64,000 nt of DNA from Prorocentrum cordatum (GCA_963575745.1 CAUYUJ010014210.1:147501-211500); one strand, 5' to 3'; shown: positions 21,817 through 31,625, counted from the first letter of the stretch. The notes: generated by a model not told the origin, from the sequence alone. Made by a program: numbers and translations.

Positions 21817-21926
21817 TGCTGCAAAACTGTGCCCGACCAAACCGCCTGCATGCCCCGGGTAAGCCTGTAAGCATCCGTCTTAGCTCCCTGGAGAGCTCTC
21901 CAGGGAACTAAGAACGCAAGTTTGTC
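21817..21926 (-). CDS. Upstream exon candidate of the EF-hand/channel gene
   Basis: The minus strand reads DKLAFLVPWRALQGAKTDAY and then RLTRGMQAVWSGTVLQQ. Composition is protein-like. It starts after AAACGAG, a possible AG acceptor, and ends before the C-rich intron that precedes the EF-hand exon. Function is unassigned. Confidence 0.4.
21879..21912. repeat. 34-bp near-perfect palindrome
   Basis: CTTAGCTCCCTGGAGAG is followed by its near-complement CTCTCCAGGGAACTAAG. One mismatched pair breaks the symmetry. It lies within the upstream exon candidate. Confidence 0.85.
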
Positions 21927-22872
21927 CTCGTTTCACACGATGCACACTGTCGTGCGACCCGCGGGAGCAAATGAACGCACGTCGCTTGGCAAAGGCACAG
22001 GGAACAGAAGTACGACTTGCACAATGATAAAATCCACCTCGAAAACTTACATGCATGGGGGTGGGCCGCGTCATATCTGGGACCCGGAGGGAGCGCGATT
22101 GCAGAGTGTGGTGACGCTTGCCCGGCCAGCCGGCGGTGACCTTCCGGCGGCCGCCGGATGGCTCTCGAGGCCACCGGCCGGTTCCGGGACGCCGTGCCGC
22201 GCCGTCTCCCCCTGGTCTCGCGGGCCGACGGAGCCCCGGACGACCCGGAGGGGCCACTCTGAGTGAGTCGTTGTCGCGGGGGTGGAGGTTCCCGCAGCTT
22301 GCGGAGGAGGAGGAGGAGGAGGAAGAGGGGGAGGAGGAGGAGGAGGAGGGGGAGGAGGAGGAGGAGGAGCTTGCGTCGTCTACGGTTCTCTGGGCGTGAC
22401 GGTCTGGGCGCCCGTCGGCGGGCGTAAGGCTGAGAGACAGAGAAGCGAGCTCACAGCATGGAGCGACGGAAGCGGTGTGGAGGCCGGTGCTGCCCTCGCC
22501 CGCCTCCCACGGATGCTGGCGCCCAGGTGGAGCGACCCCGCCTCCTGGGCTCCAGCTCCGCAAGGGGAGCTCCCGAACCATCTTGGCTCGGGACACGAGG
22601 AAAACTGCCCTTTCCTCGCTCCCCTCATGCCTCGGCCTCGGAACCACAAGGGCGGTGCGAGCGTGGCCTCTCGGAGATTCTGGGATGCGCGCCTCGCCCT
22701 GACCATGGAGCGGCCCCTGAGGGCTGCTTTGGGCCTCCCGGATAGGGCCCGAGTGATCCAGCCACTACCTCGAGAGGTGGTTGTGCTCGCTCTGGAAGAC
22801 ATCATTGGGTCGGAGGTTTTGTTTGGAATCAGTGCAGATGAGAAATCATACGTATTATGCGCACCCGTTCGT
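21927..22872. other. GGA tract and ambiguous frames
   Basis: 22302-22370 is a GGA microsatellite. At 22700-22870 both strands have protein-like frames (plus: EDIIGSEVLFGISADEKSYV; minus: HNTYDFSSALIPNKTSDPMM). I cannot choose between them, so I call no exon. Confidence 0.4.
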
Positions 22873-22898
22873 GGACCAGCAGACACTATAGTCCACAA
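22873..22898. repeat. Short dispersed repeat, copy 1
   Basis: GGACCAGCAGACACTATAGT followed by CCACAA. A near-identical copy lies at 23567. The outer bases (TGGAC...GTCCA) are complementary. Confidence 0.7.
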
Positions 22899-23366
22899 GG
22901 GTTATGAGCCCAAGCGGACCTTCAGCTTCCTCCCCCGCATCTTCTTCGACGACCACCTAGACGCCTTCATCGGCATGCGCTGCAAGATCAGAAGAATCAG
23001 AGTCAGCTTGCGGCAGCGCAGCACCTCGCTGACATTCGGGAGCTCTTGAAAGGCCTGGGAATAAAAAGCTGGCTGTTGAGCATCACTGAGCGGTGAAAAC
23101 GAACGCGTTGTTTTGATTGGCGGCCCCCTCGTCGGGCAAAGCGCCCGCGCTGCCCCGCCGAGCACCCCCATAGCGCCGCTACGTGCGCCGCTTGAGGGGC
23201 CCAGTTTCAAGGGGGCCGATGCACAACCTAGATTCTCCCCGCCCCCCTTCATATGGGCACGATACTCGCAGGGGCAAAATCCTGCCCATGAGCAGGCTCA
23301 CGGTCAAGGCCGCCAGGGCGCTGGATAGGGCCAGACTCTGACGCCTGGGGCCCCACGCACCACGGG

Positions 23367-23560
23367 CTAGCCGTCGACGTTCCCAGAATACACCGTGGAG
23401 CCCAATCCGTCCGGTTCGACCTTGCTCCACGTCTTGTTCTGCTGGGCCAGGCCGATGCCGTTATCGACGTCCGAATAGAACACTGGTGTGCTTCGTGCCG
23501 GTAATGCCTCGAGGTCTGCCTTCCACCACTGAGTCAACTTCTTCGCAGCCGTATGGTGCA
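23367..23560 (-). CDS. Exon candidate, unknown protein
   Basis: The minus strand reads AAKKLTQWWKADLEALPARS, then TPVFYSDVDNGIGLAQQNKT, then WSKVEPDGLGSTVYSGNVDG, and stops at TAG (23367-23369). Aromatic, acidic and Gly residues are well balanced and codon use is not repeat-driven, so I believe this was coding. It begins downstream of a TAG within the 26-bp repeat copy at 23567, giving possible AG acceptors. It may end at that stop or splice at GAAC/GTCGAC. No family recognised. Confidence 0.5.
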
Positions 23561-24049
23561 GCGGGCGGACCAGCAGACACTATGGTCCACAAATTTTCCG
23601 CCACCCCTCTCGCTTCCACTCCTTTCCTCCCCCCTTCCCCTTCCATGCCCCGAGGGGGCGCCCCCATAAGCGGGGTGTTGGGTCAACGTGCCCCCTGGCG
23701 CAGGAAGGGAGCACCGGGCCTTCGGGGCCCAATCCCCCGCACCAGGGCGTTCCTTCCCAGGGCGCCGCTAGTTCCCGTGTCCTCCCCCAAGGCGGGGCGG
23801 GAGCTCACTCCCCACATTCGCCGCCTTGGGACGGGTCCGGCGGTCCTTCTTCCACCCTGTCGTTCGTCGTCGTCCGTCGTCTCGTCGTGCTGTTTCTCGG
23901 CCCCGGGGTCCAAAACCTTCTTCCCGGGTCCTTGGGGCGGCGGGGGGCCTGTCGTTGTCTGTTCTGTACAAGGAGTGCCGGGGGTCCCTTGTGCAGAGCG
24001 TGGCGGGGCCCTGTTGCTGCCCCTTGAGCTTGGTTTTCCCCGTTCTGCT
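23561..24049. other. Second copy of the 26-bp repeat; otherwise no gene
   Basis: 23567-23592 repeats the 22873 motif with one change (TATGGTCC for TATAGTCC). The rest is GC-rich and open on both strands, without domain. Confidence 0.4.
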
Positions 24050-24390
24050 GGGTCGACTCGCCCGCCGGCCGTGTGTGCGCTGCCTAATCAGAGGCTCTGG
24101 GCGCCCAATGTGGCGCCCAGCGCCCCACGTGGGGCAACGTCGTGGGCAAGCGTACTTTCGGCATGCAGCGTCGAGGGTGTGCTCAAACAAGACCCCCCCA
24201 TCCCCCGCCACGTCGTCCGCATGCAACGCTACCTTGAAGCCGGGGGTCACCTCGCTCTCCGCGAGGCGCTCGCCGGTCTTGCCGGCGTCGGGGAAAAACT
24301 CATCGCGCACCTCCTGTGCAGGGCGAACCAATCGAACCGCTGCGCCTTCCCCCCCTTCCTGGCCAGGCGCATGGACTCCAAACCCAAGAT
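24050..24390 (-). CDS. Exon candidate, unknown protein
   Basis: The minus strand reads VRDEFFPDAGKTGERLAESE, then VTPGFKVALHADDVAGDGGV, then LFEHTLDAACRKYAC. The frame is protein-like, but the plus strand over the same bases (VVRMQRYLEAGGHLALREAL) is also plausible. Strand and exon borders are therefore uncertain. No family recognised. Confidence 0.3.
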
Positions 24391-24530
24391 GTGGTGAATT
24401 TGTGCCCTTGTCGTGTGGCGGCGACGGTAGAGGCAAAGAGCCCAAGGGCGAGCGTTTCACGCATTCGCCGGGGGGCCTCGCCGGAGAGGACCATCGGCGC
24501 CCCTGGGTACGTGCCTTGCTCCCCCCAGGG

Positions 24531-24870
24531 CTATTCGCCCCCACGGTTGCCTCTGGGCCGTGCCCCCCGCAGGCGCGCGGCGCGGCGCGCGCGTTCCCCA
24601 GCGCAGGCCTGGGCCTCTCCGGCAAGGAACTCGGAGGAGTCGCGGCGCTGGCCGAGGCAGCGAAAGTATGCCAGGGCGAAGAGCGCGCACCAGCAGAAGC
24701 GCGCCCAGTGCGCCAGCAGGCGCGGGCGCAGCCGCAGGTGCCCCTGCCGCCCCCGCACGGTGGCACCGTCGGGCAGCCGCGGGAAGGGCAGCAGCAGCGG
24801 CCACAGGGGCAGCCACTTCTCCCACTCCGGCTCCTGCTTCGGGAGTGGGCGAACGGTGCAGGACTGCACG
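24531..24870 (-). CDS. Exon candidate with one hydrophobic segment
   Basis: After a possible acceptor (CCGCCGTGCAG) the minus strand reads SCTVRPLPKQEPEWEKWLPL, and later a hydrophobic stretch AHWARFCWCALFALAYFRCL, then GQRRDSSEFLAGEAQACAGE. One membrane span is possible. The frame ends at TGA near 24531. Unassigned. Confidence 0.35.
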
Positions 24871-24924
24871 GCGGGGATCCAAGCGCCCCCTCCCCCCCGC
24901 GCCCCCGCCCCAAGGGGTCCAGTC

Positions 24925-25110
24925 ATGGAGCCTCGTCGCTGTGCTTGTGCAGCTCGCCGTCGTCCTCCGTCTCCTGCTCTTCCTCCTCCTGCATCTCCTC
25001 CTCGTCTTTCCCCCTGGCCGCCTCCTCCTCCTCCTCCTCCTCCTCCTCCTCCTCCTCCTCCCGCTCGTCTCCTCGCCAGGCCGCCTCCTCGTCCTCCGAG
25101 GCGTGGCCAG
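24925..25110 (-). CDS. Acidic C-terminal exon candidate
   Basis: The minus strand reads ASEDEEAAWRGDEREEEEEE, then a poly-Glu run, then KDEEEMQEEEEQETEDDGEL and HKHSDEAP before TGA (24924-24926). The non-Glu residues give some support. The core is a GGA microsatellite, so chance is possible. Confidence 0.3.
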
Positions 25111-25289
25111 TCAGAGCGGCCCTCCCTGCTCAGCCCCCAGCCGTCCGCCCAGCTGGGCGGCAATGCCTCCCCGGCTCGCCCACGGGCCCCGACCGCTCTC
25201 CGGCCCGGCAGGTGCGCGCGCGCGGGGCCCGCGCGGCGCCGCGCCTGCTCGTGCGGCAGGCGCGGGCCGCAGCCCCTCACGGAGAGCAT

Positions 25290-25378
25290 CGAAGGATTGC
25301 AAAAAACCCGTTTTTTGCACGAAGGATTGCAAAAAAACTGTTTTTTTTTGCAATCCTTCGTTTTTTGCAATCCTTCGT
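25290..25378. repeat. Nested inverted and direct repeats (GAAGGATTGCAAAAAAC)
   Basis: GAAGGATTGCAAAAAAC occurs twice on the plus strand (25291 and 25321). It is followed by two reverse complements (GTTTTTTTTTGCAATCCTTC and TTTTTTGCAATCCTTCG). The arms can fold into one long stem with poly-A/poly-T segments. Confidence 0.85.
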
Positions 25379-25576
25379 TCAAGCATGGGCGCCATGGAAG
25401 GGGCCCCAGGACACACAAGTGAACACGCACGGATAGCAGGATGCCCCCTATACTCTCCCACATGTTTTCGGGGCTTTCGTTTTTGCCCCCCCCCCACTTC
25501 CCCTATTTTCCCTCTATCTTCCTGGGAATCGACGATTCATTGTGTCTGCGTGTGTTTTTTGTCCCAGTCCCCACCC

Positions 25577-25675
25577 CCTGCCCTGCCCCGCAGCCCCGGC
25601 GCTGCGGCTTCCTCCGGCGGTAGGTCCTGCCCTGCCCCGCAGCCCCGGCGCTGCGGCTTCCTCCGGCGGTAGGTC
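25577..25675. repeat. 49-bp perfect tandem duplication
   Basis: CCTGCCCTGCCCCGCAGCCC ... CTCCGGCGGTAGGT is present twice with 49-bp spacing. A third partial start (TCCTGCTCTGC) follows. Confidence 0.9.
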
Positions 25676-25999
25676 CTGCTCTGCTCCGCGCTAGGCAATT
25701 GGGCTCCCGCGCGGCCCGCTTGGACCTTGCTCGCCGCTGGCGCTCTCGCCTGCGGCTGCAAAGTGTTTTTTGGCCCCTCCCCAGCCACGCCGGCGACGCC
25801 GCCGTGGCGGGCGCCTGGAGCCGCAGGCGGCGCGCCTGCGGAAGGCCCGGCCACGCGTCGCCGGCCGCCCGCGCGAGCTCAGACAGCCCGCTGCGCTGCG
25901 CGGTCGAGGCGGTGCCGGAAGTGCGGGCTGGGCCGTGCTGGGCGCCTCCCGCCCACCAGTGGGGGCCCAAAGAGTACACACCGCCACCACGTCGATTCC

Positions 26000-26001
<2 letters not shown>

Positions 26002-26093
<92 letters not shown>
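26002..26093. repeat. CT dinucleotide microsatellite
   Basis: Nearly pure TC repeat with one CC interruption at about 26045. Confidence 0.95.
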
Positions 26094-26095
<2 letters not shown>

Positions 26096-26579
26096 CCGCT
26101 GGGGGGGGTGGGGGGGGAGGTGCTGGTGGAGCATCTTTCTGGGCCCCCCACCAGGGCCGAGCATCGAAGAGAAGAGCAGGCAGCACGCGCCCAAATCGTC
26201 GCAGCTCCGCGCGGAGCTCTCGGCCATCTGCGCCGGCCCCGCTCCTGGGCGCCATGGGGCGCCGAGGGGGCCCGGCTCAGATCCAAGAGAGCGGCGCGGA
26301 GCTCTGAGCTCGGAGGAGGAAGAAGACAGAGACCTACAAAGTCACAGCCACGGCAAGCGTGGCCACGACCGACATACGATTCGGACGAGCCAGAAAGGGG
26401 GGCCGAGGAGGAAGCCCCTCCCCGTCCCAGGGCAGTCCGGGGGGGCCCGGGTTGAGGACGTCGGCGTCGCGCGGCCGCGTTTCTTCATGTCTTCTTCGGG
26501 AGAAGGGCGGGCAGGACAAGCCGCCGCGCACCCGCTTTTGCAGCGGCTGCTGCTCGCCGTCGTCGTCGCGGCGCACGCG

Positions 26580-28340
26580 CTGTGGCGGAGCGGCGGGCAC
26601 GAGCGGCTCGGGAGAAGAAGGCGCCAGACAGCCGCCTCTCCCTGGCCCGTGCTCGCGAGGGGCTGGCTGCCCTCATGAAGCTGGGCGGCGACGAGGGCCG
26701 CCCGCTCGCCACCGCGGCCGCGCACGAGCTGGCCAGTGCTGGGCGCCGAGGAGCGCAAGTCCAGGTCCCCATGGAGGCCTCTTGCGCTGCGCACGAGGCC
26801 GGCTCACCGCCAGGGCTACCGAGAAGGAGCAGGCGGGCGCCTGTGCAACAAAGGCTCAGGCAGCTGTCGCGAGCCTCGTCGACCGCCAGGCCACCTTGGC
26901 CGAGGAGGTAGGCTCGCTGCAAGGGGAAGTGGCGGCCGCGAGGCAGGCGGTGGCGGCGGCGGCAGCGGGCAGCGACGGCCTCGACCTGGCGGCATGGCGA
27001 CTGCCCAGGGTGGCGCCCTGTGCAGCCCGCGTGCCCTCTGCGGCAGCGCCCAAGTGGCTGTCGGTAGCAGCCGGAGTGCCCAGCTGCTGGAGTCCATCAG
27101 CGCGCAGGTCACGGCCATGGGGGCGGCCTTCCCCGCAGCGAGGGCCCTGCAGATGAGCGCGACCGCGGCGGCCGAGACGGCGGCTGCGCCCACGGCGCCC
27201 GCGGGCGCCCCTGCTGCGCCCGCCAGCCAGCGCGCGGCGTTTCGCCCCGCCCCAGCCACCCCAGCGAGTGCTGCAACCAGTGCAGCGTGGAGAACGAATG
27301 CGTGGACGGCTTTAGCTTGCGCGCCGCGACGGGCTGCTAGGCAGGATGTGGGCTCAGTTGCCTGCAGTAGGTCCTCGTGTTCATCCTGCCGCGACTTTTT
27401 GGAGACGTGCCCAGTTCGGATCAGAGCTGCTTGCTGCTCAAGAGCCTCGTACTGACTGGTGGAGGCGAAGTTCGACCAGGGCGGCAAGGGCGGGCAGCGC
27501 GCAACGGGTGGCACGCCATTTTCTCTTGGTGTCGGCGCCTGGAGTCTGGTCGTGCCACGGCTGGGGCAGGCCTCTTTGTGCGGCGACACATCTCGGTCAC
27601 GACTCTGCTAGGCGCGGGGACTGCCTGTAACGCCTTCGACCTGGTTCCTCACTACTTCGCGGCCTGACACGCGGACGTCGGAATCAAAGGTGGCCTCATC
27701 TTGCTGCCCAGCCACTCCCAGGCGGGTAAAAGGGGCCGCCCCAGCGTGGGCCGTCTCTCCGACATCTCTCTCGCCCTGCGAGGGTGGAGCCGCCCCTTCG
27801 TCCTCGCGCCCGGCTTCAGCGTGGAGGCCACCCGCCTGGGCACGGATAGTTTTCTGGCTCACACCCCCACTGCCGCGGCGACCCGCCCTTCTGGAGACAA
27901 GGTGGGCACCTGCCGCGGCGCCACAGGCAGCTTCTCGGCCATCGCCGACTGACTGGTCAACCTGTCTCTAGCATCCTCGACGTCCCCGCCGCAGCAGGCG
28001 GCGGGATGGCCTGCGGCGCCGCGCTGCCCGGTGGCCCGGTGGAGGTCACGCTGGCCGCGAGCGCGAAGTCGCCTCGCTTCCTGGTGCCGGCGGGCCCGTG
28101 GGCCTTTCAGGTCCAACGCTGGGTGGCGCCGCGTCGCCCGCCCAAGCCCGGGCACGGCCAGAGGCCCTCTCGCGCTGCCGTCGTGTCTGCAGCGGAGGCG
28201 GAGCTCGTCCCGCTGCGCGGCCGCGCAGAGCGAGGAGACGCACTTCGCGGGCAGGGCGGGAGCGAGGAGACGCACTTCGCACGCAGAGCGAGGAGACGCA
28301 CTTCGCAGTGCGTGCCGCTGGCAGCAGGTGGGAGGCCCAA
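26580..28340 (+). mobile_element. Decayed non-LTR retrotransposon (AP-endonuclease type)
   Basis: Coding traces follow one another on the plus strand. First come coiled-coil pieces in two frames: RLSLARAREGLAALMKLGGD near 26640, and KAQAAVASLVDRQATLAEEV then GSLQGEVAAARQAV near 26850-26950. A Cys-rich piece (ECCNQCSVENECVDG, near 27265) follows. From about 27540 an endonuclease-like order appears: GLFVRRHISVT, VDVG-like HADVGIKGGLILL, RPFVLAPGFSVEATRLG (compare the family motif VLAGDFN), and TCRGATGSFSAIAD (compare CxxTGS.ID). Then GGPVEVTLAASAKSPRFLVP occurs in a new frame near 28028. In-frame TGA codons at 27665-27667 and 27950-27952 and at least three frame changes show it is dead. No reverse transcriptase domain remains here. 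The family match is from motif memory, not a search. Confidence 0.5.
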
Positions 28341-28467
28341 ATAGCGGGAGCGCGGCCCAGCTGTCCCCGACCTGGGCCTGGATCACGGAGCGTGCGCAGA
28401 CCACAGCTTGGATCTGCTGACCCCCTCGCGGCCACCCGCTGGGTGATGAGCCGAACTGGCTGCGTAT

Positions 28468-28730
28468 GGATCCTCCTCCTCCTCCTCCTCCTCCTCCTCC
28501 TCCTCCTCCTGATTTCCTGATGACATTGGGTTTCCTCCTCCTCCTCCTCCTCCTCCTCCTCCTCCTCCTCCTCCTCCTCCTCCTCCTCCTCCTCCTCCTC
28601 CTCGTACTACTCATCCCCCTTTTCTGTTTCCTCGCCTTCTTCTCGCCCTCCTCCTCCTCCGCCTTCTTCTCCTGTTCCTGCTCGTCGTCGTCCTCTTCCT
28701 CCTCCTCCTCCTCCTCCTTTGGTCCTCGTC
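28468..28730. repeat. TCC microsatellite cluster
   Basis: Two long TCC runs (28468-28510 and 28530-28605), then a mixed TTC/TCC tract to 28720. Minus-strand poly-Arg/Glu and plus-strand poly-Leu/Pro/Ser frames are artefacts. Confidence 0.9.
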
Positions 28731-28874
28731 GGTGCTGGAGTCTGGATCGTCCTGCGCATGCCCTTCGAGCCCAGTCGACGGGCGAGCCGCGAAGCCGCGG
28801 CGCGACATGCGCGACATGTTGAAGGGGGAGGAAGGGAGGACAGGGGGGGGCGAGGGGAGAGGGGGAGGGGCAGG

Positions 28875-29112
28875 AAACAGATGATGATATTGCTGCTGAT
28901 GATGCTGATGCTGCTGCTGATGGTCACGCTGATATAGTTGTTGCTGATGATGATAACGGTGCCGATGACGATGATGATGGTGATGCAGATGATGTTGCTG
29001 GTGATGATGTTGCTGATGATGATGCTGGTGGTGATGATGATGAGGATGATGATGCTGATGATGGTGATGATGATAGTGATGATGATGATGCTGCTGCTGC
29101 TGATGATGATGA
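28875..29112. repeat. GAT/GCT trinucleotide repeat
   Basis: Imperfect GATGAT/GCTGCT repeat. It yields Met/Leu or His/Gln frames only. Confidence 0.9.
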
Positions 29113-29450
29113 TCCCCGCGTCTGAAGGGGTCAGGAGCTCCTAGCTCGAACTGACCCTCGGACCGAGGCGTTTCCCTATGGCCCTGCGGAGGCAACGCTC
29201 TGTCTCGTGTGCCTCAGCACACACACACACACACACGCAGATCGCCCGAATGCCGTGAGCAATCAGCCGCCTCAGCCGAGGCAAGCGGGTGACGGATCCA
29301 AGCAGCCGAAGCGACTCAGCACGCTCGGCAGCTGGCGGAGGCCACGCTGGCGGTCTAGCAGGCTGGTACACAGCTGGGCTGTACGCCGCACCTGAGACAC
29401 AACTAGGTCGACAGGACCAGGCCACTGCTGCCGACGTTGCTCCTCAGGCC
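29113..29450. other. CA microsatellite, otherwise no gene
   Basis: 29218-29236 is a CA repeat. Nothing else is supported. Confidence 0.5.
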
Positions 29451-29454
29451 TGCG

Positions 29455-30512
29455 GAGATCGAACCAGAGCGTGGGCGAACCTACGCTCTCGGGTCGCCCT
29501 CCACGTCGAGTGACGGGCGGGGCACTGACGCGGTAGCGCCAGAAGCTACATTGCGCAGGAGGCGTGCACATACGCCGAAACAAAAAGAACCTCATATGAG
29601 GGCATCGGAACCATCGCCCCGACCCAGCCCGACGCGCATCTCCCGCGCGCGCTGTGGTGTCGCGCCTGATGCGGCTGAGTCGGTGCCCTTGGGCCAGGGC
29701 ACGTGGCTGGCCAGCAAGCAGATGCAAGGGTGGGGAGGGAAACGTGGCAGCGGTCAAAGCGGCCTGGCAAACCCAGGCCACCTCCGTGCCGCTCCCCTCC
29801 CCCCACTGGACAAGTGCACCACCTCTCGACTGGCGGAACCCCAAGGCCCGAGTTCCAGGGCTGGCTGCGAGACACCAGCACCGCCAGAGGTCGGCAGCGG
29901 CAATGCGACAGTATCACCTGTCTGGCGGGACCCCACGGCCCGAGTTCCAGGGCTGGCTGCGTAGCACCAGCACCGCCAAACAGGACGAAACTGAAAGGGA
30001 AGGAGGCAGGAGAACGGGGCACGGAGCGCGCCGCAAAAGACAAGCCAAGTGAAGCACCGCAGGACCCATCAGCAGAGCAACGTGCCCCTTCGGCCCCAGG
30101 CCACACACTGGACTACTGCATCGCCAATGGGCGGAGCCCGATCCCGTGCGTGGGCGGACCTACGCACCTGGGTCAGCATCCTCTGAAGCTTTCTGCGCGG
30201 CAGCCGCAGCTGCTAAAAAGGGCAGCACCGAACACAGAACCATGCTGCAAAAGAGTCGGAGCCCGATCCCGTGTGAGGGCGAACCTACACAACTGGTTCA
30301 GCTTCCGTTGCTAAAGCGGCAGCTGCATGCGCGCGCACCGAGCGTAGGCCATGCCCGCGGTGAGAGACCGCCGAAGGCAGCGACTGGCGACCTGACCGTC
30401 AGCAGCGCAACTGTCCTCCAGGCTCCTGGCCCCGCAAGGGACTTGTTGCATTGCCGACGGTATCAGGCCCAATCCCATGCGTAAGCGCGCCTGCGCACAT
30501 GGTTCAGGCCCG
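29455..30512. repeat. Dispersed hairpin repeat, four copies, plus a 92-bp direct repeat
   Basis: Copies near 29457, 30133, 30256 and 30468 share G(A/C)CC(C/G)A(A/T)C-type flanks and a stem-loop. On the minus strand the stems are GAGCGTAGG-TTCG-CCCACGCTC, GTGCGTAGG-TCCG-CCCACGCAC, GTGTAGG-TTCG-CCCTCACAC and a looser fourth copy. Outer stem bases change together between copies. 29829-29890 and 29922-29978 form a direct repeat around CGAGTTCCAGGGCTGGCTGC. I see no protein. Confidence 0.6.
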
Positions 30513-30528
30513 AACTGGGTAAGAGAGG

Positions 30529-31326
30529 CTAGCCGTCCACTCGCCTGCGGAGGCGTCGCAGGGGCTCAGGGTCGCCGGTGCCGCCCTGCCCTGCTGGCTG
30601 CAGCCCTCGCTTGAGGCGGCCGAGCACCGCCTTCTGCCTGTCGCTCTTGGGCGCCCTCGGACACGCCTTCGCCAAGCCCGACATCCTGACACTCTGCGCC
30701 CAGTAGCCGCACTTGACGCAGAAGAGGTGACTGCCTGCACGCCATAATGATAGCTCGTGGGGGACGTGCGGATCGAGCCCCCGCCACGGTGGAAGCGCGG
30801 GTGGGGGCGGTGGCAGCGGCTGCGCCACAGGTGCTGCCACCTGTTGCTCGTGAGCTGCAGCGGCCGCGCCGCCGCTGCCGGACGAAGCCCCGCCACCTCC
30901 ACCGTCATGCTGATCCCCGTCATCTGCTGCTGCTGCTGCTGCTGCTGCGCTCTGCGAGCCGCTGGCCTGGCTGAAGAGCAAAGCCGCGCTCGCTGTGAGG
31001 GGGGCCGCGGCCGCGGCGACCGCGCCCGAGGCCTCCTCTGAGCCCGAAAGCCACGAGCCCGAGATCGCCTCGCCCCGACCAGCGCATTCCTGGCAGGCCC
31101 AGAGCGTGTCGCTGCCGACCTCGAGCCATGTCCCGTGTTTGCCGCATGTCCTCCGCGCGCAGTCGCGAAAGCAGCAGTGGCTCCTCCAGCGCAGCTTGCA
31201 TCCATGCCAGTCGCACCGCACCGCCGCCATGTCTTGCCCCTCGTGGCCGTCCACGGCGGTCAGCTCCGCGTCGCCCTCCTGCATGGCGGCGCCCAACCAG
31301 CGGAAGACCTTCCTGACGAGGCGGTC
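30529..31326 (-). CDS. Cys-rich protein exon, C-terminal, possibly retroelement-derived
   Basis: The exon opens after a CCCCCAG acceptor and reads DRLVRKVFRWLGAAMQEGDA in phase 0. It runs 265 codons to TAG. A first Cys/His cluster (RCDWHGCKLRW..CCFRDCARRTCGKHG..ACQECAG) suggests a zinc-binding fold. A low-complexity Ala/Gly/Gln/Pro middle follows, containing an encoded CAG run. The end carries HELSLWRAGSHLFCVKCGYW...ACPRAPKS. The terminal C-x2-C with a Gly/Leu/Arg-rich tail resembles ends of dinoflagellate LINE proteins, but no polymerase domain is here. Upstream on this strand lies the CCCCAAGAGG-type minisatellite. Function unknown. Confidence 0.55.
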   Translation of the reverse strand, partial: DRLVRKVFRWLGAAMQEGDAELTAVDGHEGQDMAAVRCDWHGCKLRWRSHCCFRDCARRTCGKHGTWLEVGSDTLWACQECAGRGEAISGSWLSGSEEASGAVAAAAAPLTASAALLFSQASGSQSAAAAAAAADDGDQHDGGGGGASSGSGGAAAAAHEQQVAAPVAQPLPPPPPALPPWRGLDPHVPHELSLWRAGSHLFCVKCGYWAQSVRMSGLAKACPRAPKSDRQKAVLGRLKRGLQPAGQGGTGDPEPLRRLRRRVDG

Positions 31327-31379
31327 CTGGGGGCCGGGCCCGAGGGGGGGGCACCTGCCCGGCGCCACGTCAGAAAAGA

Positions 31380-31625
31380 AGCCACCTCGGTCGACACGAC
31401 TGCGCAAGATGGCTCCACGACGGCCAGAGAATAGCGCAAGCAGTTCCCAGAAGGGTCCCCAGATGGCCCCAAGGCGGCCCAAGATGTCCAAGAGGGTCGC
31501 AAACGCTCGCCCCATACGGTATCAGACCCCCAGGTCCCCCAAGACGGCCGAACAGGTCCCCAAGACGCTCCAAGAGGGCCCCAGAACAGCCAGAGAAGGC
31601 CTCAACATTGCCCCCATGGGCCATT
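31380..31625. repeat. CCCCAAGANGG-type minisatellite
   Basis: Degenerate repeat of about 12 bp, related to 20258-20941 (GGTCCCCAGATGGCCCCAAG, CGGCCCAAGATGTCCAAGAG). It lies just upstream of the Cys-rich exon on the minus strand. Confidence 0.6.

Noticed and set aside
22282-23049. 255-codon plus-strand frame
   Set aside because: It starts in a GGA tract, and the later protein-like part competes with an equally plausible minus-strand frame.
29455-29500. tRNA-like T-arm (GGTTCG on the minus strand)
   Set aside because: No acceptor stem, D-arm or anticodon arm can be built around it, and the loop lacks the conserved A.
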